Shown one piece after another: positions 8,719-17,171 of a DNA stretch of 64,000 bases. This DNA is from Sphingomonas endophytica (lineage in GTDB: Bacteria; Pseudomonadota; Alphaproteobacteria; Sphingomonadales; Sphingomonadaceae). Position 1 is the first letter of the stretch; every line of letters starts with the position of its first letter. The translations under genes were made by a program, and so were the position numbers. The notes under the pieces were generated by a model. That model saw only the letters and a list, made by a program, of their open reading frames with translations. It was not told where the DNA came from and searched no databases. The stretch lies in contig NZ_JACIJN010000003.1 in NCBI RefSeq assembly GCF_014199415.1, forward strand, positions 186,001 to 250,000, read 5' to 3'.

Positions 8719-11030
8719 TGCTCACCCGCCGCGCCCTGCTCGCGACCACCGCCACCGTCGCGGTCACCCCGCTCCCGTCCTTCGCCGCCACCCCGCGCCG
8801 CGCCGCGCCCAATCTGTTCGTCGGCACCGGCGGCGACGGCCACACCTATCCCGGCGCGACGCTGCCGTTCGGGATGGTGCAGCTGTCGCCCGACACCGAT
8901 GTCGCGCGTTGGGATACCTGCTCCGGCTATCACCATGGCGACGGGTCGATCATGGGGTTCAGCCACACGCATCTGTCGGGCACCGGGATCGGCGACATGC
9001 TCGACGTGCTGGTCGTCCCGACACGCGGCCCTTTGCAGCTCCAGCCCGGCCCGATCGACAACCCCGACGCCGGCTATCGCCAGCGTTACTCGGACGAACA
9101 TGCCGAGCCCGGCTATTACCGCGTGACGCTGGAAAGCGGCGTGCGCGCCGAGCTGACCGTGACCGAGCGGACCGGCTGGCACCGCTACACCTTCCCGAAG
9201 GGCGCCGGTCACATCCTGATCGACATGGCGCACATGATCCTCGACAAATGGGACAGCGGGCCGCTGATCGACGACGGCAGCCTCACGCTCCATGCCGATG
9301 GCACGCTGACCGGCAGCCGGCGCGTCCACCGCTGGGCGAAGGGTCGCCGCATCCATTTCGCGATGCAGCTCTCGCGCAAGCCCGACCGCGTCGCCTTCTA
9401 CGGCGACGATGACGCCGAGCAGCCGAAGGGCGCGACCTCCGTGGCGGCCAAGCGCGTCAAGGCGGTGCTGTTCTTCGACGATGCCGGCGCGGCGCCGATC
9501 GTGATCCGCTGCGGCATCTCGGCGGTCGACGTCGCGGGCGCACGCGCGAACCTGCAGGCCGAGGCCGCGCGCGGCGATTTCGACACCATCCGCCGCGCCG
9601 CTGCGCGCCGCTGGGCCGGGACGCTGGGCGCGGTCAGCGTCGAGGGCGGCACCGCCGACCAGCGCACGATCATGGCGAGCGCGCTCTATCACACGATGGT
9701 CGCGCCGACGCTCTTCTCCGATGTCGATGGCCGCTACGTCGGGCTCGACCGGCAGGTCCACACCGTCCCCACCGGGCAGCGCGCCTATTCGACCTATTCG
9801 CTGTGGGACACCTATCGCGCGCTCCACCCGCTGCTGACGATCGTCGCGCCGGATCGCGCCAAGTCGCTGGTCGACGACCTGATCCGCCAGACGCAGCAAA
9901 GCCCCTACGGCCCGCTCGTCTGGCCGTTGCAGGGGGTCGAGACCGGCACAATGATGGGCTGGCACGGCGTGTCGGTGCTCGCCGAGGCGCACGCCAAGGG
10001 CATCCCCGCCGATTATGCCGCCGCCTGGCCCGCGATCGCCAAGCGCTCGTTCGACTTCAGCGCACCCGATCTCGACAACAGCAAGGGCCGCGACCTGTAC
10101 GACGCCAAGGGTTATGTCCCGGCCGACAAATGGTTCGAGAGCGTCAGCCGCACGCAGGAATATGCCTATGACGACTGGGCGTCGTCCAAGCTCGCGCGCG
10201 TCGCGGGCGCCGAGGCGGAGGCGGAACGTCTGCTCAAGCGCTCGGGGAATTGGCGCAACGTCATCGACGCGTCGATCGGCTTCGCGCGCCCGCGCTTCGC
10301 TGATGGCTCGTGGTGGAAGGATTACGATCCGATCCAGCTCGGCCACATGCCCAAGCCGTGGTGGCGCGACTATACCGAGGCGAACGGCTGGCAGGCGACC
10401 TTCCTCAACCAGCACGACGTCTATGGCCTGATCGCGCACATCGGCGGCGATGCGAAGTTCGAGGCGAAGCTGGATGCGCTGTTCACCGCGCCGTCGACGC
10501 TGCCCAAGAACGCCCCGCCCGACATCAGCGGGCTGGTCGGCCAATATGCGCACGGCAACGAGCCCGACCAGCATGTCGCCTATCTCTATGCCTTCGTCGG
10601 TGCGCCCTGGAAGACGCAGAAGATGGTGCGGCGGCTGCTCACCGAGATGTACAAGAACGATCCCGACGGCGTGATCGGCAACGACGATTGCGGGCAGATG
10701 AGCGCGTGGTTCGTGATGTCGTCGCTCGGCTTCTACCCGGTCGATCCGGTCGAGGCGCTCTATGTGTTCGGCTCGCCGCTGTTCGAGCGCGCGACGCTGG
10801 CGTTGCCCGGCGGCAAGAAGCTGATCGTCGAGGCGCCCGGCAACACCGCCATCACGCCCTATGTCACCGCGGTGACGTGGAACGGGCGGCCGTGGACGAA
10901 AAGCTGGATCGCACACGCGGATCTGGTGAAGGGCGGCACGCTGCGCTTCACGATGAGCGCGACGCCGAACCCGGCGTTCGGGCGCGCGCCCGCCGACCGC
11001 CCACCATCGTTCGGGCGGACGCTCGCGTGA
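8718..11030 (+). CDS. Alpha-mannosidase, GH92 (Tat-exported)
   Basis: A 770-residue GH92 exo-alpha-mannosidase; most characterised members cleave alpha-1,2 linkages in a calcium-dependent inverting reaction. The first domain begins NLFVGTGGDGHTYPGATLPFG and contains the GFSHTHLSGTG signature. The HGNEPDQH segment holds the probable catalytic acid Glu at about residue 615. DDCGQMSAWFVMS and GFYPVDP near the C-terminus are also typical. MLTRRALLATTATVAVTPLPSFA is a Tat-like signal peptide, matching the start at 8718. It follows GH125 with a one-base overlap and forms with it the alpha-mannan part of the locus. Confidence 0.94.
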   Translation: MLTRRALLATTATVAVTPLPSFAATPRRAAPNLFVGTGGDGHTYPGATLPFGMVQLSPDTDVARWDTCSGYHHGDGSIMGFSHTHLSGTGIGDMLDVLVVPTRGPLQLQPGPIDNPDAGYRQRYSDEHAEPGYYRVTLESGVRAELTVTERTGWHRYTFPKGAGHILIDMAHMILDKWDSGPLIDDGSLTLHADGTLTGSRRVHRWAKGRRIHFAMQLSRKPDRVAFYGDDDAEQPKGATSVAAKRVKAVLFFDDAGAAPIVIRCGISAVDVAGARANLQAEAARGDFDTIRRAAARRWAGTLGAVSVEGGTADQRTIMASALYHTMVAPTLFSDVDGRYVGLDRQVHTVPTGQRAYSTYSLWDTYRALHPLLTIVAPDRAKSLVDDLIRQTQQSPYGPLVWPLQGVETGTMMGWHGVSVLAEAHAKGIPADYAAAWPAIAKRSFDFSAPDLDNSKGRDLYDAKGYVPADKWFESVSRTQEYAYDDWASSKLARVAGAEAEAERLLKRSGNWRNVIDASIGFARPRFADGSWWKDYDPIQLGHMPKPWWRDYTEANGWQATFLNQHDVYGLIAHIGGDAKFEAKLDALFTAPSTLPKNAPPDISGLVGQYAHGNEPDQHVAYLYAFVGAPWKTQKMVRRLLTEMYKNDPDGVIGNDDCGQMSAWFVMSSLGFYPVDPVEALYVFGSPLFERATLALPGGKKLIVEAPGNTAITPYVTAVTWNGRPWTKSWIAHADLVKGGTLRFTMSATPNPAFGRAPADRPPSFGRTLA

Positions 11031-11098
11031 AGGACGCCGTCGAACACCGGCGGCATCGTGTAACGCTTACCGGCGGCACCTGCTGAAAGGTCGAACAG

Positions 11099-11560
11099 AT
11101 GATAGCACTTACCCGTCTCGCCGCCGGTTCGATCCTGTCGCTGGCGGCGCTTGCCACGCCCGCGACGGCACAGGACACGACCTTCGCGCGCGGCGAGCTG
11201 TCGAGCGCGAGGAACCATAGCGGCGACATCTGGCTGAACGAACTGAGCGCGGGCGACAGCGTCATCGACGCGGCCGTGGCGGTCGCGACCTACGCGCCCG
11301 GCGCGGTCCTCGACTGGCACGCGCATCCGGGCGGGCAGGTGCTGGTCATCACCGAGGGCGAGGGCTTCTATCAGGAGCGCGGCAAGCCGGGCCGGATCGT
11401 GCACAAGGGCGACGTGATCCGGTCGATGCCCGGCGTCGAGCATTGGCATGGCGCGACTCCGACCTCCCCCTTCGCCTATTTCGCCGTCACGCCGACGCAA
11501 AAGGGCAAGACGATCTGGCTGAAGCCGGTGACGAAGGCGGAATATGCCGCCGTCAGGTAA
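11099..11560 (+). CDS. Secreted single-domain cupin
   Basis: A 153-residue protein with a signal peptide (MIALTRLAAGSILSLAALATPATAQ) and one cupin barrel. Metal ligands of the first motif are in DWHAHPGGQVLVITEGEG; the second motif, DVIRSMPGVEHWHGA, supplies another His. It resembles small cupins related to carboxymuconolactone decarboxylase and bacterial hydroxynitrile lyases, but nothing in the sequence fixes a substrate. It sits between GH92 and the GH29 fucosidase, about 70 and 50 bases from them, in the same direction. A role in handling a released sugar is possible but unproven. Confidence 0.8.
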   Translation: MIALTRLAAGSILSLAALATPATAQDTTFARGELSSARNHSGDIWLNELSAGDSVIDAAVAVATYAPGAVLDWHAHPGGQVLVITEGEGFYQERGKPGRIVHKGDVIRSMPGVEHWHGATPTSPFAYFAVTPTQKGKTIWLKPVTKAEYAAVR

Positions 11561-11611
11561 GCGGCAGCCGGTAACGACGATCCGCCCGCAGCGCATTTCA
11601 TGGAGCACCCG

Positions 11612-13513
11612 ATGACCGATCTCACCCGCCGCGCGCTGATCGCCGCCGGTGCCGCCACCACTGCGCTCCCCGCGCTGGCGCAGGGCAGCGCCGCGCCGAA
11701 GCCATGGGGGGCGACGCCGTCCAAGCGGCAGGCCGCATGGCACATGCGCGAGCAATACGCCTTCATCCATTTCTCGATCAACACCTTCACCGATCGCGAA
11801 TGGGGCTATGGCGACGAGAGCCCGACGCTGTTCAACCCGACCGACTTCGACGCCGACCAGATCGTCGCGGCGGCCAAGGCGGGCGGGATGCGCGGGATCA
11901 TCCTCACCGCCAAGCATCACGACGGCTTCTGCCTGTGGCCGACGCTGTTGACCGAACATTGCATCCGCAACAGCCCGTACAAGCAGGGCAAGGGCGACAT
12001 CGTCGGCGAGATGGAAAAGGCGACGCGCCATGCCGGGCTCGCCTTCGGCCTGTACCTGTCGCCGTGGGACCGCAATCACGCCGAATATGGCCGCCCGGCG
12101 TACATCGACTATTACCGCAAGCAGATCGTCGAACTCTGCACCCGCTATGGCGAGCTGTTCGAATTCTGGTTCGATGGCGCGAACGGTGGTGACGGCTTTT
12201 ATGGCGGCGCGCGCGAGACGCGGAAGATCGACGCACCGAAATATTACGACTGGCCGTCGATCATCGCGCTGGTCCACCAGCATCAGCCGATGGCGTGCAC
12301 CTTCGATCCTTATGGCGCGGACATCCGCTGGGTCGGCAACGAGGACGGCGTTGCCGGCGATCCGTGCTGGCCGACGATGCCCGCGCATCCCTATGTCCAG
12401 TCGGAAGGCAATTCGGGGGTGCGCGGCGCGCCCTTGTGGTGGCCGGCCGAGACCAACACCTCGATCCGTCCCGGCTGGTTCTACCACGCCGACGAGGACG
12501 CCAAGGTGAAGAGCCCCGCCCGCCTGCTGCGTTACTTCGACGAATCGGTCGGGCGCGGCACCAACATGCACCTCAACATCCCGCCCGATCGCCGCGGCCG
12601 GGTCGCCGACCATGATGTGGCGGTGCTCAAGAGCTTCGGCGCGGCACAGGCGCAGACCTATGCGCGCGATCTGGCGCAGGGCGCGGTCGCGCACGCCAGC
12701 GCCGAGCGCGGGCGCGCGTTCGCCGCGTCGAAGGTGCTCGACGGGCGGCGCGACACCTATTGGTCGACCCCCGACGGCGACACCACGCCGACACTGACGC
12801 TCGACCTGCCGCCGGGCCGGACCTTCGACGTGATCCGGCTGCGCGAATATCTCCCGCTCGGCGTGCGCGTGACGAAGTTCGCGATCGACCTCGAGGAAGG
12901 CGGGCAGTGGCGCACCGTCGCCGAACATGAGTGCATCAGCGCGCAGCGGATCGTGCGCTTGCCCAAGCCGTCGTCGGCGCGCCGGCTTCGGCTGCGGATC
13001 GTCGACGCCCCCGCCTGCCCCGCGATCAGCGAAATCTCGCTGTTCCGTCAGGTGCAGCCGGTCGCGGTCGCGCCGCCCAAGGTGACCGATCCGACGATCA
13101 TTCCGCAGCGCGGCTGGTCGATCGTCACCGCGAGCGGTCCGGGCGCGGAGAAGCTGATCGACGGCGACGCGCAGACGCGCTGGACGGTGCCGTCACCGAC
13201 CGCGGCCAATCCCGCCAGCGTAACGATCGATCTCGGCCGCGTACTGCCGCTCGCCGGGTTCAGCCTGACGCCGTCGCGCACCATCGCCAAGGACACCGCG
13301 CCGCCGCGCGGCTATGATGCGGAGACGAGCGCCGACGGCAAGACCTGGGTGCCCGCCGCAACCGGCGAGTTCGGCAATATCGCCTATGCGCTCGCCACGC
13401 AGCGGGTGGCGTTCGCGGTACGGCAGGCGCGTTACCTGCGGCTGCGCTTCGCGGCACCGGCGATCCCCGCGGGCAATCTGACCGTGGCAGAGGTCGGCGC
13501 GTTTACCGGTTAA
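11612..13513 (+). CDS. Alpha-L-fucosidase, GH29, with discoidin-like domain
   Basis: A 633-residue exported fucosidase. The catalytic domain shows IHFSINTFTDREWG, LTAKHHDGFCLWP and FEFWFDGANGG; the Asp of the last motif (about residue 188) is the expected nucleophile of this retaining family. Two F5/8-type C-terminal (discoidin-like) carbohydrate-binding segments follow, at about 350-480 and 490-633. The start at 11612 is preferred over the ATG at 11600 because GGAG lies seven bases upstream and the protein then begins MTDLTRRALIAAGAA, a Tat signal. It would release alpha-1,3/1,6 core or antenna fucose. It ends the glycosidase run and converges on a chemoreceptor gene. Confidence 0.92.
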   Translation: MTDLTRRALIAAGAATTALPALAQGSAAPKPWGATPSKRQAAWHMREQYAFIHFSINTFTDREWGYGDESPTLFNPTDFDADQIVAAAKAGGMRGIILTAKHHDGFCLWPTLLTEHCIRNSPYKQGKGDIVGEMEKATRHAGLAFGLYLSPWDRNHAEYGRPAYIDYYRKQIVELCTRYGELFEFWFDGANGGDGFYGGARETRKIDAPKYYDWPSIIALVHQHQPMACTFDPYGADIRWVGNEDGVAGDPCWPTMPAHPYVQSEGNSGVRGAPLWWPAETNTSIRPGWFYHADEDAKVKSPARLLRYFDESVGRGTNMHLNIPPDRRGRVADHDVAVLKSFGAAQAQTYARDLAQGAVAHASAERGRAFAASKVLDGRRDTYWSTPDGDTTPTLTLDLPPGRTFDVIRLREYLPLGVRVTKFAIDLEEGGQWRTVAEHECISAQRIVRLPKPSSARRLRLRIVDAPACPAISEISLFRQVQPVAVAPPKVTDPTIIPQRGWSIVTASGPGAEKLIDGDAQTRWTVPSPTAANPASVTIDLGRVLPLAGFSLTPSRTIAKDTAPPRGYDAETSADGKTWVPAATGEFGNIAYALATQRVAFAVRQARYLRLRFAAPAIPAGNLTVAEVGAFTG

Positions 13514-13531
13514 CCGACCCTGTCCTTAGCC

Positions 13532-13617
13532 CGTCGCCCCGGACTTGATCCGGGGGCACGCTTCTCCCCCTATTTGCGCGTCCAGAAGCGGGATCCCGGA
13601 TCAAGTCCGGGATGACG
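13532..13617. repeat. Palindromic repeat, family B (CCGGACTTGATCCGGG)
   Basis: CGTCGCCCCGGACTTGATCC at the left and GGATCAAGTCCGGGATGACG at the right form an inverted repeat around about 45 variable bases. It fills the gap between the convergent fucosidase and chemoreceptor genes, where it could act as a bidirectional terminator. Other copies or fragments: 24262, 26745, 33631, 47453 and 63369. Confidence 0.88.
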
Positions 13618-13636
13618 AAGGCAGCGCGAGGTCGGT

Positions 13637-15469
13637 TCAGAACGCCGACCAGTCATCCTCGCTCGTCGCCAGTGCGGTGTTGCCGATCGTGCGCGGCGCG
13701 GGACGCGTGGGGGCGGTGATATGCCGGGCGTGCGGGGCGCTGACCGGCAGCGGCACCGCGCGCGCGGCGGGTTCGTCGACGGTGAAAATCGCCACCGCAC
13801 CGGCGAGCTGTTCGGACTCGCGCGCCAGCAAGCTGGCGGCGGCGGTCGATTCCTCGACCATCGCGGCATTCTGCTGCGTCACGCCGTCCATCTCGTTGAT
13901 CGCGACGTTCACCTGTCCCAGGCTCTCGGCCTGATGGTCGGAGGCGCGCGCGATCGTCGCCATGACCTCGCTGACGCTGCCGACGCGCTCGATGATCCGC
14001 TCCAGCGCGTGTCCGGTCGCGTCGACCAGTTCGACCCCCGATTTGACGTGGTGGATCGCCGACAGGATCCGCGTCTTCACGTCGGCGGCGGCATCGGCGG
14101 AGCGCTGCGCCAGCGCGCGCACCTCGCTGGCGACGACGGCGAAGCCCTTGCCCGCCTCGCCCGCGCGTGCTGCCTCAACCCCGGCATTGAGCGCGAGCAG
14201 GTTGGTCTGGAAGGCGATCCCGTCGATCACGCTGATGATGTCGGCGATTTCGCGGCTTGCCTTGTCGATGCCGTTCATCGCCTCGACCGACTTGCGGACC
14301 ACCGCCCCGCCCTGCTGCGCAGCGTCGCGCGCCTCGGCCATCGCCCGATTCGCATCGGCGGCGTTGGTCGCGCCTTCGCGGACCGTGCCGGTGATCTCGT
14401 CCATCGCCGCGGCGGTTTCGCGCAGGCTCGACGCCTGTTGCTCGCTGCGCGCCGACAGGTCGCGCGCCGACTGGCTGATCTCGTCGGCATTCTGCTTGAT
14501 CGTCTCGACGCTGCGCCGCACGTTGCAGGTCAGGTCGGACAGCTTGCCGACCGCACCGTTGAAGTCCTTCGACAGCACCGCATAGGAACCCGGCAGGGCG
14601 GTCAGCCGCACCGTCAGGTCGGCCTCCGACAAGCGGTGCAGCCCGTCGCCGATCGCGCGCATCGCCTGCTCGCGCTCCTGATCGGCGGTCAGCTTGGCCT
14701 GCGCCGCGTCGCGGAACACCAGCACCGCGCGCGCCATGTCGCCCAGTTCGTCGGCACGCGCGACATCGGGCACGTCGATCGCGCTTTTCCCCGCGGCCAG
14801 ATCGGCCATGCGGCGCGTCAGCGCGCTGACCGGGCGCGCGATGCTGCGGCTCAGCGCCATCTGGAGCAGGACCGCGATCCCGATCAGCGCGATGCCGCCC
14901 AGCACCAGCGCGATCGTCGCGATGGTCAGCGCCCGCGTCTGGCCGGCGGCATTTTCCTCGATCGCGGCGGTTTCCTGTTCGCGCAGGTCGCGCAACGGCA
15001 GCACGATCGCGCTGGTCAGCACCTTCTTGCCCGCGTCGCGCACCGCCTGTTCGGCGGCCTCGCGCTGCCCGGCCTTGACCATCGCCACCAAACGGTCGCT
15101 CCAGTCGCGACGCCATTTGGCGGTTTCGTCGCGCGAGGTCAGGACCAGCGCGCGCTGCGCCGCGTCGGGCAGCAGCTTCTCCAGCGCCACCGTCGTCTCG
15201 TCATATTGGGTGCGCGCTTCGTTGTACGACTTGAGATAGGTCGGGTCGGCCGTGACCAGATAGCCGCGCAACTGGCTGTTCTCGCGCAGGATCGACGTCT
15301 CCAGCGTCAGCGCCTTGGCATAGACCTGCTGGCTGTTGTTGTTGTTCGCGGTCGCCGCGCGGATCATCCAGATGTTGGCGAAGAAAACGACCATCATGAT
15401 CGCCGCCGAGGCATTGATGACGAGGAAGGAGAAGCCCAGCTTCCTCGGTATGCTCAGGGTCTTGAACAT
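13637..15469 (-). CDS. Methyl-accepting chemotaxis protein
   Basis: A 610-residue transmembrane chemoreceptor. The first transmembrane segment is at about 10-35, followed by a roughly 150-residue periplasmic helical sensor (CHASE3/4HB-like), a second segment near 190-215, a HAMP region (SRSIARPVSALTRRMADLAAG) and a long signalling coiled coil. The hairpin tip reads GIAFQTNLLALNAGVEAARAGE, including the CheA/CheW contact. The last residues are DWSAF, which fits the xWxxF tether to which CheR and CheB bind. The ATG at 15469 is chosen because AGAAAGA precedes it and the longer frame adds only a low-complexity stretch. TTAACTAACC lies about 50 bases upstream. It is probably a client of the che operon downstream. 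Confidence 0.95.
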   Translation of the reverse strand: MFKTLSIPRKLGFSFLVINASAAIMMVVFFANIWMIRAATANNNNSQQVYAKALTLETSILRENSQLRGYLVTADPTYLKSYNEARTQYDETTVALEKLLPDAAQRALVLTSRDETAKWRRDWSDRLVAMVKAGQREAAEQAVRDAGKKVLTSAIVLPLRDLREQETAAIEENAAGQTRALTIATIALVLGGIALIGIAVLLQMALSRSIARPVSALTRRMADLAAGKSAIDVPDVARADELGDMARAVLVFRDAAQAKLTADQEREQAMRAIGDGLHRLSEADLTVRLTALPGSYAVLSKDFNGAVGKLSDLTCNVRRSVETIKQNADEISQSARDLSARSEQQASSLRETAAAMDEITGTVREGATNAADANRAMAEARDAAQQGGAVVRKSVEAMNGIDKASREIADIISVIDGIAFQTNLLALNAGVEAARAGEAGKGFAVVASEVRALAQRSADAAADVKTRILSAIHHVKSGVELVDATGHALERIIERVGSVSEVMATIARASDHQAESLGQVNVAINEMDGVTQQNAAMVEESTAAASLLARESEQLAGAVAIFTVDEPAARAVPLPVSAPHARHITAPTRPAPRTIGNTALATSEDDWSAF

Positions 15470-15551
15470 CGATGGTCTTTCTGCCGCAGGCGCCGCTTGC
15501 ACGCGCCAGCCTTAGCGCCTGGTTAGTTAAACATGGATAAAGGCGGCACTT

Positions 15552-16580
15552 TCACTCCGACCAGTCGATCCACGCGCCATAAGGGTGGCAGGTCGCCAGC
15601 ACGCGCGTGTCGCCCCCCGGCCAGCAGGTGAGCCGCAGCTCCACCGCGCTGCGCGGCGCATTCCATTCGAAGGCGATCCGCGCCAGCGGCCGCGCGCCGT
15701 CCGCGCGTGCGCCCGCCGCCGCGATGCTGCGTTCCAGCGCCGCGCGCTCGGCCGTGCCGACATATTGCGCCATCATCGAATGGAAGATCACGCGCCACCG
15801 CCCGGCCGGCTGCGCCGCCGCCAGCCGCTGCGCCAGCCAGACCGTGGCGTCTGCGCGCGCGATCCGCGGCGGATATGCACGCGCCAGCGACAGCGCGGCC
15901 GCCAGCCGGGCGGCGCGCGCGGGTTGGTCGGCGAAGACATAGGCCATCAGCCGCTCGCACGTCGCGGGGTCGTGCGGGTCGAGCGGATGAAGATCGACCC
16001 CCTCCGCCGCGACGACCGCGACGGCGCGGTCGAGCGGGGGCGCACCGCGCCATTCCGGCGCGATCCGCACCGCGGACCCGTCCGGCCCGGCGGTCACGCC
16101 GCCCAGATCGTAGCGGTAAAGCGCGAGATTGAGGTTGAGCCCCGCGCTCGATCCGAGTTCGAGCAGCTCGACCGGCAGCGCCGCGCGTCCGACGACCTCC
16201 ATCAGCGCGGCGAGGATCGCGGCGGCGCGGCCGACCTCGTTGGTCTGCGGCGTGTCCGCCAGCCAGCGCGCGATGAACGCGTCGTTTGCGGCCAGCGCCG
16301 CGCGCACCGCGCCATCGAAATCGTCATGCGTGCCGCGATACAAGGCGCCGAGCGCCGGCGGGGTGTTGCGCCGCGCCAGCGCGTGCAGCGCGGCGTTCAG
16401 CCGCATCGCGACCGCCGCCGCCGCCGGATCGCCCGGCCAGTCCGCCAGCATCGCGCCGGTAAGCGGCGCCGCCGCGAGTTGCCGGTACGCCGCCGCCAGC
16501 ACCGCCGCGACGAACGGGGAACCGATCGCGCGCATCACGGCCGACTGGCGCAGCAACTCCTCCGCCCGAGTCTCCGGCAT
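15552..16580 (-). CDS. DUF2332 family protein
   Basis: A 342-residue cytosolic protein of the DUF2332 family, whose function is not known to me. It has no signal peptide or membrane segment. The centre, LPVELLELGSSAGLNLNLALY, resembles the glycine-rich SAM-binding loop of class I methyltransferases. The C-terminal half contains VIFHSMMAQYV and ends in a Trp/Gly-rich segment (CHPYGAWIDW). The start at 16580 (MPETRAEELLRQSAVMRA) is preferred to an upstream in-frame codon because the extra residues look non-coding. It lies between the chemoreceptor and the che operon, with no evident functional link. Confidence 0.8.
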   Translation of the reverse strand: MPETRAEELLRQSAVMRAIGSPFVAAVLAAAYRQLAAAPLTGAMLADWPGDPAAAAVAMRLNAALHALARRNTPPALGALYRGTHDDFDGAVRAALAANDAFIARWLADTPQTNEVGRAAAILAALMEVVGRAALPVELLELGSSAGLNLNLALYRYDLGGVTAGPDGSAVRIAPEWRGAPPLDRAVAVVAAEGVDLHPLDPHDPATCERLMAYVFADQPARAARLAAALSLARAYPPRIARADATVWLAQRLAAAQPAGRWRVIFHSMMAQYVGTAERAALERSIAAAGARADGARPLARIAFEWNAPRSAVELRLTCWPGGDTRVLATCHPYGAWIDWSE

Positions 16581-16878
16581 GACCGTCCTTACCGCCCGCA
16601 CCAAAACGATCTCCTGCGCGCCGCATTTCCGGACGCGCCTCATCCATGCAGCTCATTGGTTGTCATCGGATTAACCGGGGAAGTCGTGGCGCATGCGGCG
16701 ACGCGTACCCGCGCATTTAACGTCATCTTAGGAGAGATCGGGCAGATCGGTTTTTGACCCGTCCCCCGTCGGCGGATGATGCGCGGGGGTCGACCAACTT
16801 GGGGAAGGACAGGACGAACATGCCCGAACATCGCTTCGTCCCGCGCCGTCCCGCCGCCATCTGACAGGAAAGGCCGCG

Positions 16879-17142
16879 ATGTCGATCGTCCTCAGCCCCC
16901 GACTGGATACCGCCGCCGCGGCACCGCTGCGCCAGTCGCTGCTCAAGCTGGTCGACGCCGGGGCGCCGGTCGCGATCGACGCCGCCGCGGTCGACCAGAT
17001 CGGTCAGGCGTGCCTTCAGGTGCTGGCCGCCGCGCGCGCTGCGGCGGTGGCGCGCGGCCTGTCGTGGCAGGTTGCCTTTCCCAGCGTCGCGATGGTCGAG
17101 GCCGGCACCCTCGCCGCCGTCGACGTTCTCGCCGCCGCCTGA
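16879..17142 (+). CDS. STAS-domain protein of the chemotaxis operon
   Basis: An 87-residue protein consisting of one STAS (anti-sigma-antagonist-like) fold: MSIVLSPRLDTAAAAPLRQSLLKL, a short beta strand VAIDAAAVDQIGQACLQVL and a C-terminal helix. The usual phosphorylatable Ser or Thr of the DxSG loop is absent here (DQIGQA), so regulation by phosphorylation is doubtful. AGGAAAGG lies eight bases before the ATG. It is the first gene of the che operon, 29 bases before cheA, a position in which small STAS proteins are found in some alphaproteobacterial che clusters. Its biochemical role is unknown. Confidence 0.8.
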   Translation: MSIVLSPRLDTAAAAPLRQSLLKLVDAGAPVAIDAAAVDQIGQACLQVLAAARAAAVARGLSWQVAFPSVAMVEAGTLAAVDVLAAA

Positions 17143-17171
17143 CTTCAAGACCCCTTCGCAGGAGCCCGACC

